Source: Desulfotomaculaceae bacterium (lineage in GTDB: Bacteria; Bacillota; Desulfotomaculia; Desulfotomaculales; Pelotomaculaceae). Taken from it: a DNA stretch of 6,169 nt. The stretch covers positions 1 through 6,169 of the forward strand of contig JAQVLS010000104.1 of the NCBI GenBank assembly GCA_028704035.1, read 5' to 3'. A program made the position numbers and the translations under genes. Positions within the stretch are counted from its first letter, which is position 1. Every line of letters starts with the position of its first letter. The notes beneath the pieces were generated by a model that ran no database searches, had not been told where the DNA came from, and worked only from the letters and a program-made list of their open reading frames with translations. This document shows positions 1 through 3,861 of this stretch, piece after piece.

Positions 1-256
1 AGCCAAGCGCAACACCTTTACTGAACCAGACCGTAGGATCATCCGGGCTTTTTTGCAACGCTTTTTCAAATGCCAAGACCGCTTCTTCAAATCGGTTTAG
101 CTTGCCCAGGGCCAGACCTTTTTTTAACCAGACGGCCGGATCTGCCGGATTTTTCTCCAGCTCTTTTTCGTATTCCAGCAGTAATTTTTCGTATGGTCCC
201 AAACCATCTGACCTTTTGTTTACATCATTATCGTTCATTTTATTAGATTCACCCAT
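1..256 (-). CDS. TPR-repeat protein, 3' end beyond the window
   Basis: The visible 85 residues begin at an ATG preceded by a near-perfect Shine-Dalgarno (GGAGGAG at 265-271) 8 bases away. Residues 1-20 are polar and Asn/Asp/Lys-rich, with no signal peptide or membrane segment, so a cytoplasmic protein is likely. Residues 22-35 form a charged helix. A clear 34-residue TPR unit follows: W43, G47, A59, F63, A66 and P71 sit at the consensus TPR positions 4, 8, 20, 24, 27 and 32. A second unit starts at residue 70 (SPDDPTVW) and runs off the window edge. The two units are also alike at the DNA level, as expected for tandem duplication. TPR arrays are protein-interaction scaffolds, so no specific partner or function can be named. 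The gene lies on the same strand as the Mrp genes, about 200 bases behind mrpG, with no obvious terminator between, so co-transcription is possible. Family assignment is firm; function is unknown. Confidence 0.9.
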   Translation of the reverse strand, partial: MGESNKMNDNDVNKRSDGLGPYEKLLLEYEKELEKNPADPAVWLKKGLALGKLNRFEEAVLAFEKALQKSPDDPTVWFSKGVALG

Positions 257-318
257 TGTTTATTCTCCTCCGAAAGTTCTATTTTGCACAACCTGCTAAA
301 CGCCTATCGCTGTTTCAA
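257..318 (-). other. Spacer between small ORF and TPR gene, no terminator seen
   Basis: This 62-base spacer holds only the TPR ribosome binding site. I found no GC-rich hairpin followed by a T-run on the minus strand, and no convincing -35/-10 pair. The absence of a terminator leaves readthrough from the Mrp operon into the TPR gene possible. Confidence 0.5.
265..271 (-). promoter_or_regulatory. Ribosome binding site of the TPR gene
   Basis: GGAGGAG read on the minus strand lies 8 bases before the ATG at 254-256. It is among the strongest Shine-Dalgarno matches in the window and fixes the start of the TPR gene. Confidence 0.85.
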
Positions 319-441
319 TTATTTTAGTTTATCATTTAACTCCTCAGCCGTAAACTCTATGAGCAATTGCTTCCGGTCTGATACTGTAATCGGGAGAACC
401 GAGTAAAATACTTCTTGAAGTTTTTGTAAAGCTACACTCAA
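319..441 (-). CDS. Small ORF of 40 codons behind mrpG, possible DUF1538 remnant
   Basis: This unrecognised short reading frame starts at TTG and stops at TAA. A good Shine-Dalgarno (GGGGTGA, 449-455) lies 7 bases before the TTG, and the frame is closed upstream by a TAA, so no longer start exists. It begins 21 bases after the mrpG stop, so it would be the eighth gene of the transcript. The first half (MSVALQKLQEVFYSVLPITV) is mildly hydrophobic. From memory it resembles the N-terminus of DUF1538 membrane proteins, where a helix follows a motif like EV..SVLPIT. Here the expected long membrane segment is missing and the second half is charged (residues 21-40, rich in Lys, Glu and Asp). It may be a real small protein, or the 5' stump of a DUF1538 gene after an internal deletion. 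The other two frames downstream show no continuation, so a simple frameshift does not explain it. Confidence 0.45.
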   Translation of the reverse strand: MSVALQKLQEVFYSVLPITVSDRKQLLIEFTAEELNDKLK

Positions 442-448
442 ATAACGC

Positions 449-455
449 TCACCCC
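449..455 (-). promoter_or_regulatory. Putative ribosome binding site of the small ORF
   Basis: GGGGTGA on the minus strand begins 7 bases after the mrpG stop codon and ends 7 bases before a TTG. Spacing and sequence fit a functional site and are the main argument that the small ORF is or was translated. Confidence 0.5.
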
Positions 456-462
456 TTTAATT

Positions 463-852
463 CTAAAAATCTCTCGCGACTGCGTTGCTATGCTTTTGTG
501 TATACCCTTCTATTGCTTCTTTTAAATCGTCCTGAACGCTTTCTTTAGCAAGCCCTACCTTGGAATAATAGGCGGCTCGACAAATAGCATGAGTAGAAAC
601 CGGCGATGTTAAAAAAACAAAGAAAATCCCGAGAAATAATTTTATACTAAAATATCCTTCTGCAAATAGGAAAAAAAGAAAAGCCCCCAGAAGAACAAAT
701 AGCACACCCAAGGTAGAACTTTTGGCAAAGGCGTGGGCACGGTTGTAAACATCCGGCAGGCGAATAAAACCAATAGAACTAAGAAATCCCAAAATTGTCC
801 CCAATAAAATAATGACCGCAATGCCTAATTCAATCAGATTGCTTCCGTTCAA
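463..852 (-). CDS. mrpG: Na+/H+ antiporter subunit MrpG
   Basis: MrpG (MnhG/PhaG family) is a small membrane subunit of the Mrp antiporter, required for activity of the whole complex. The 129-residue product has three predicted membrane helices, at about residues 6-28, 46-64 and 67-90. The family signature SSIGFIRLPDVYNRAHAFAKS lies at 25-45, followed by FVFLTSPV at 78-85. P84 matches the conserved proline known from Bacillus MrpG (P81, recalled). The start chosen is TTG at 850-852, because GAGGTG lies 6 bases upstream and the N-terminus then has the usual length. The frame is open as far as another TTG at 897, but that start would overlap mrpF by 68 bases and adds a charged extension not seen in the family. 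With the chosen start mrpG overlaps the end of mrpF by 23 bases, implying translational coupling. The hydrophilic tail (about 95-129) is a little longer than in Bacillus. Confidence 0.93.
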   Translation of the reverse strand: MNGSNLIELGIAVIILLGTILGFLSSIGFIRLPDVYNRAHAFAKSSTLGVLFVLLGAFLFFLFAEGYFSIKLFLGIFFVFLTSPVSTHAICRAAYYSKVGLAKESVQDDLKEAIEGYTQKHSNAVARDF

Positions 853-1114
853 TGACAACACCTCTTTCAATGAATCTAGCAAACGCGATAGTACCAATGA
901 AGGAAAGAATGCCGATCAATAGTATTACTTCAAAAAAGGCTGTGCTTCTTAGCAACACGGAAAAAATCGCTATCCCTGCAATCAGGTAAATCCCTAAGGC
1001 ATCCAACGCCTGGACACGGTCAGGAGCGGAGGGTCCTTTCACCAACCGATAAATTGTCGCCAGGATAGAGAATGTTAAAAAATATAAGGATGTAAATAAT
1101 ATCCATTGGATCAT
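830..1114 (-). CDS. mrpF: Na+/H+ antiporter subunit MrpF
   Basis: MrpF (MnhF/PhaF family) is a small three-helix membrane subunit of the Mrp complex; in Staphylococcus and Bacillus work it is linked to Na+ and cholate efflux. The 94-residue product matches the family length. It shows the signature KGPSAPDRVQALDALG at 26-41 and the motif ILLIGILSFIGTIAFARF at 64-81. D32 and R33 fall exactly on the positions reported as important in Bacillus pseudofirmus MrpF (recalled), supporting the start. Helices are predicted at about 3-22, 36-54 and 60-80. The ATG overlaps the mrpE stop as ATGA, and AGAAGGTGA (1122-1130) lies 7 bases upstream, so translation is probably coupled to mrpE. The 3' end overlaps mrpG. 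Confidence 0.96.
   Translation of the reverse strand: MIQWILFTSLYFLTFSILATIYRLVKGPSAPDRVQALDALGIYLIAGIAIFSVLLRSTAFFEVILLIGILSFIGTIAFARFIERGVVIERKQSD
859..864 (-). promoter_or_regulatory. Ribosome binding site deciding the mrpG start
   Basis: GAGGTG on the minus strand lies 6 bases before TTG 850-852, within the 3' end of mrpF. It is the best match near any in-frame start and argues for the TTG rather than the more upstream TTG at 897. Confidence 0.65.
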
Positions 1115-1590
1115 GGCCTTGTCACCTTCTTAATTGCATCTTCAAATTTGCTTTTCGATTTAAGAACCGCATCACTCAGTTCAGGAATATCCATAGCATG
1201 TATATAAAATACCTTATTATCCCGCGAAATATCAACCACTACAGAGCCTGGAGTTAATGTAATGAGGAGGGCGAGTAAGGTAACTTCTGCATCCCCTTGC
1301 AAACTGGTTTCCAATGAGAAAATTCCAGGCTTTATATCGATTTTCGGTTTGATCGTTTTCCCTATAACCAGGATACTGGAAAGAAATAGCTCACAAATAA
1401 AGATTAAAAAGAGATTTACAACGGCTTGCAAAGTAAACAGATAATACTTGGCTGAGATAAATCTGGCTAAAATAAATAGGACAAATAAGCCGAATAAATA
1501 ACCGCTAAAAAAACTCAAAACACTCCAATCATCCTGGAGAAACATCCATAAAAAACCGATAAATAAATTGATTAAAACTTGCAAAGCCAA
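1111..1590 (-). CDS. mrpE: Na+/H+ antiporter subunit MrpE, TTG start
   Basis: MrpE (MnhE/PhaE family) is a membrane subunit of the Mrp antiporter that supports assembly and full activity. The 159-residue product has N-terminal helices at about 3-18, 24-44 and 50-75. A soluble domain follows with KPKIDIKPGIF at 81-91, the hallmark LLALLITLTPGSVVVD at 105-120, and FYIHAMDIP at 128-136. T113 and P114 coincide with the conserved Thr-Pro recalled from Bacillus pseudofirmus MrpE. The start is TTG at 1588-1590, because a perfect GAGGTGA lies 5 bases upstream and the product then begins MALQVLINLF, closely like Bacillus MrpE, with family length. The frame stays open upstream to 1818 but there it only runs antiframe through the end of mrpD. 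The gap to mrpD is 26 bases, the only real gap inside the operon; the 3' end overlaps mrpF by ATGA. Confidence 0.95.
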   Translation of the reverse strand: MALQVLINLFIGFLWMFLQDDWSVLSFFSGYLFGLFVLFILARFISAKYYLFTLQAVVNLFLIFICELFLSSILVIGKTIKPKIDIKPGIFSLETSLQGDAEVTLLALLITLTPGSVVVDISRDNKVFYIHAMDIPELSDAVLKSKSKFEDAIKKVTRP

Positions 1591-1595
1591 TGGAA

Positions 1596-1602
1596 TCACC
1601 TC
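1596..1602 (-). promoter_or_regulatory. Ribosome binding site deciding the mrpE start
   Basis: GAGGTGA on the minus strand, a perfect complement to the 16S rRNA tail, lies in the 26-base mrpD-mrpE gap and 5 bases before TTG 1588-1590. A GTG within this very site (1597-1599) is in frame but lacks a site of its own, so TTG is preferred. Confidence 0.8.
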
Positions 1603-1616
1603 GCTTGCGTCAACAA

Positions 1617-3104
1617 TTACCGGCCATTGCCGCCTAAGACCGCGTCGATATAGATATGCGGATCCAACAACCCTGCTACTGCCAAATCCACATAGGCATG
1701 AATTCCCTCCGCACCCAGGCCAAGGGCTATCGTCAAGGACGCAAGAAAGGTCATGGACGGCAACAATCCTTTCGTTGTTCCCTTTTCCGACTCTGTGGTA
1801 AAACTCGTATATCCCCAAAAAACGCTCATAAAAATTTTCATAACAGAATATAACACCAGCAGACTGGTCAGGAGACCGATTCCGCCCAGCCAGAAGTAAC
1901 CGGACTGGAAGGTGCCTGTTGTGACAAAAATTTTACCGGTAAAGCCGCTAAATGGTGGTATACCCGACAAAGACAGGGCAGCAATAAAAAACATCCAGCC
2001 TAATTGGGGGTACAAGCGAATTAGGCCACTCATATCCCTGAGTTTGCCTGTGCCGGTCAGATGAATAATAGTTCCGCCCAAGAGAAAAAGAAGAGCTTTG
2101 ATAATCATATCGTGGAGCAGATAATATACAGAGCCTCTTATTCCTACTAAGGAAAAAGAAGCAAATCCGGCCAAAATGAATCCGACCCCTACTACCACGT
2201 TATAGGTAATGATTCTTTTCACATCCCAGTAGGCCACAGCGCCCATGGCCCCTAAAACCATGGATACCGCAGCCAAAATCCCAATGAACAGATGCGTAAC
2301 GCCTGGTTCGTGGTAAAAGACAAGGGAAAACAAGCGGATAATGGCATAGATGCCCACCTTCGTCAACAAAGAGGCAAATATAGCCGCTATGGCAGTGGGA
2401 GGGGCGCTGTAAGCACCAGGAAGCCAAAAGAAGAGAAATAAACCCGCTTTTAAACTGAACACTATTAAAAACAAAATAGCAACGGCTGTAATTACCCCAC
2501 CTTGCCCTGCTTCCGCTACCCGGACAGACAGATGAGCCAGATTTAAAGTGCCTGTTATGGCATATAAGTAAGCAATCGCTATAAGAAACAGAAAAGAAGA
2601 AATCATATTGACTAAGATGTATTTAAAGGACTCTCTGAGCTGGATCTTTGTTCCGCCTAAAGAAACCAACACATAAGAGGCCACCAGCAACACTTCGAAA
2701 CAAACAAATAAGTTAAAAATGTCACCTGTTAAAAAAGAACCATTTACTCCTGCCATCAGGAATAAACATAAAGGATAAAAGTAATTTCTTTCTCTCTCGC
2801 TCCCAATGGATGAAAAAGCATAGCACAAACAACAAAAGACAACGATCGCAGCGACCAAAACAAGCAAGGCAGCAAACATATCCGCCACCAGGGTAATGCC
2901 AAAGGGCGCCACCCAGCCTCCCAAATAAAGGGTTTGCATCCCCGATGTTTTAATCTGTTCCAGTAAAAAAACAGCGTCAACCCCAATTAGGGCTATAGCC
3001 AGAAGACTTAAAATTCGGTGCAGCCAAATATTATTTTTAAAAACAACCATCACCATTCCAGTAATCAAGGGAATGATTATGGGCAGTACAACATAATTAT
3101 TCAT
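1617..3104 (-). CDS. mrpD: Na+/H+ antiporter subunit MrpD
   Basis: MrpD is one of the two large antiporter-like subunits, homologous to complex I NuoM/NuoN and thought to carry a proton channel. The 495-residue polytopic protein has about 14 helices and a Proton_antipo_M domain over about 105-400. E137 in the CFEVLL segment and K219 in VFSLKAG fall exactly on the essential Glu137 and Lys219 recalled from Bacillus pseudofirmus MrpD. Other signatures are LGGTKIQLRESFKYI (149-163), FWLPGAYSAPPTAIAA (226-241), LLTKVGIYA (246-254), YYLLHDMIIKALLF (327-340) and GIPPFSGFTGK (381-391). Two ATGs are available; the second (3102-3104) is chosen because AGAGG lies 8 bases away rather than 2, and because the Glu/Lys numbering then matches. 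This start overlaps mrpC by 8 bases. A cysteine-rich membrane segment (C91, C92, C94) and C135 beside E137 are unusual. Confidence 0.96.
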   Translation of the reverse strand: MNNYVVLPIIIPLITGMVMVVFKNNIWLHRILSLLAIALIGVDAVFLLEQIKTSGMQTLYLGGWVAPFGITLVADMFAALLVLVAAIVVFCCLCYAFSSIGSERERNYFYPLCLFLMAGVNGSFLTGDIFNLFVCFEVLLVASYVLVSLGGTKIQLRESFKYILVNMISSFLFLIAIAYLYAITGTLNLAHLSVRVAEAGQGGVITAVAILFLIVFSLKAGLFLFFWLPGAYSAPPTAIAAIFASLLTKVGIYAIIRLFSLVFYHEPGVTHLFIGILAAVSMVLGAMGAVAYWDVKRIITYNVVVGVGFILAGFASFSLVGIRGSVYYLLHDMIIKALLFLLGGTIIHLTGTGKLRDMSGLIRLYPQLGWMFFIAALSLSGIPPFSGFTGKIFVTTGTFQSGYFWLGGIGLLTSLLVLYSVMKIFMSVFWGYTSFTTESEKGTTKGLLPSMTFLASLTIALGLGAEGIHAYVDLAVAGLLDPHIYIDAVLGGNGR

Positions 3105-3435
3105 CCGCATAACCTCTGCATTGCTCTACGTCGTCGGTACCCAATACTTTATAAGCGCGATAGCTCAATACCAAAAAAAGCGCTGTAGTCGCAAAATTAA
3201 TGACAATGGCTGTTAATAAAAGGGCCTGCGGTAAAGAATCAGTAAAATTAAACGCCTGCAGACCACGCAGCGGGGGACTGCCCTTTTTTAAGCCGCCCAT
3301 TGTCAGAATCAGCAGATTTACCCCATGACCGATAATTGATGTGCCTAAAACAATTCTGAGGAAAGTTTTAGATAAGATCAAGTAAGTGCCAATGGCAAAT
3401 AAAATGCCGACAACTATTGACATGCATGTTTCCAT
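3097..3435 (-). CDS. mrpC: Na+/H+ antiporter subunit MrpC
   Basis: MrpC is the NuoK-like three-helix subunit of the Mrp complex. The 112-residue product matches the family in length. Helices lie at about 5-22, 26-48 and 70-91. Signatures are GTYLILSKTFLRIVLG (16-31), ILTMGGLKKGSPPL (43-56), DSLPQALLLTAIVINFATTA (66-85) and the C-terminal DDVEQCRGYADE. T75 matches the conserved Thr recalled from Bacillus pseudofirmus; position 82, Gly in Bacillus, is Ala here. The ATG follows the mrpB stop directly (TAAATG) and no clear Shine-Dalgarno is visible in the preceding 20 bases, so translation probably depends on ribosomes finishing mrpB. An ATG four codons later exists, but the first start gives METCMSIVVG, which parallels Bacillus MrpC. 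The 3' end overlaps mrpD by 8 bases. Confidence 0.96.
   Translation of the reverse strand: METCMSIVVGILFAIGTYLILSKTFLRIVLGTSIIGHGVNLLILTMGGLKKGSPPLRGLQAFNFTDSLPQALLLTAIVINFATTALFLVLSYRAYKVLGTDDVEQCRGYADE
3113..3117 (-). promoter_or_regulatory. Ribosome binding site deciding the mrpD start
   Basis: AGAGG on the minus strand, inside the mrpC coding end, lies 8 bases before ATG 3102-3104 but only 2 before ATG 3108-3110. This favours the second ATG. Confidence 0.6.
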
Positions 3436-3861
3436 TTAACGATCATCGCCTATACTCATAATAATGGTTAAAGATGTTCCGATGACAGCCAGCGCAACTC
3501 CTACATCGAACAAAACGGACGTTGCCATCTCTGTCTCTCCGAACATCGGGAGAGCCACACGGCCAAATGCCTGGCTTAAAAAGGGCTTTCCGGCAATCAT
3601 TCCTCCTACCCCCGTAAAAACCGAGATTAGCACCCCGATTCCGGCAAACACTTTAAAATCTATAGGGATATTCTTCCGAACCATTTCTATATCATAAACA
3701 AGAAAGAGCAGTAGGATGGCAGTTACAAAAGCCAGCCCCCCAATAAATCCTCCTCCCGGACGGTGATGTCCTGAAATAAAGAGATTGATAGAAAAGGTCA
3801 GGATGATTACAACTGCTGTTTTCGTAACGGTCCGCAGAATGACATCATTCAGTTTCTTCAT
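3436..3861 (-). CDS. mrpB: Na+/H+ antiporter subunit MrpB
   Basis: MrpB (MnhB family) is a four-helix membrane subunit of the Mrp antiporter. The 141-residue product matches Bacillus MrpB in length. Helices are predicted at about 12-30, 36-56, 69-88 and 112-135. The family signature SGHHRPGGGFIGGLAF spans 30-45; P35 and F39 correspond to the conserved Pro and Phe of the family. QAFGRVALPMFGETEMATSV (97-116) is followed by LFDVGVALAVIG, the usual C-terminal helix motif. The ATG overlaps the end of mrpA by 17 bases and is preceded by a G-rich site, GGGGGGAG, ending 5 bases upstream (3867-3874). MrpB is encoded as a separate gene rather than fused to MrpA, which marks the seven-gene type of Mrp operon. 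Confidence 0.96.
   Translation of the reverse strand: MKKLNDVILRTVTKTAVVIILTFSINLFISGHHRPGGGFIGGLAFVTAILLLFLVYDIEMVRKNIPIDFKVFAGIGVLISVFTGVGGMIAGKPFLSQAFGRVALPMFGETEMATSVLFDVGVALAVIGTSLTIIMSIGDDR

Noticed and set aside
102..299. Plus-strand 65-codon ORF opposite the TPR gene
   Set aside because: Ser/Phe-rich product is the typical complement of a Lys/Glu-rich TPR frame; the opposite strand has a proper start and repeat structure.
325..353. Possible promoter TTTACG-17 bases-TAAACT on the minus strand before the TPR gene
   Set aside because: Each box matches only 4 of 6 consensus bases, and it lies inside the small ORF; too weak to call.
362..371. Perfect 10-base palindrome AGCAATTGCT
   Set aside because: Short, AT-rich core, unrepeated, and inside a possible coding frame; likely chance.
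257..462. Rho-independent terminator after mrpG
   Set aside because: Only very short stems such as TCGG-GAGAA-CCGA are present, without a following T-run on the minus strand.
1591..1818. N-terminal 76-codon extension of mrpE
   Set aside because: It is an out-of-frame reading of the mrpD 3' end, has no homology to MrpE, and the true start with a perfect ribosome binding site follows it.
1262..1853. Plus-strand ORFs of 60-77 codons opposite mrpD/mrpE
   Set aside because: They are antisense shadows of conserved coding sequence with low-complexity, basic products.
2200..2986. Minus-strand ORFs of about 75 codons inside mrpD
   Set aside because: They are in another frame of a clearly conserved gene and have no recognisable domain or ribosome binding site.
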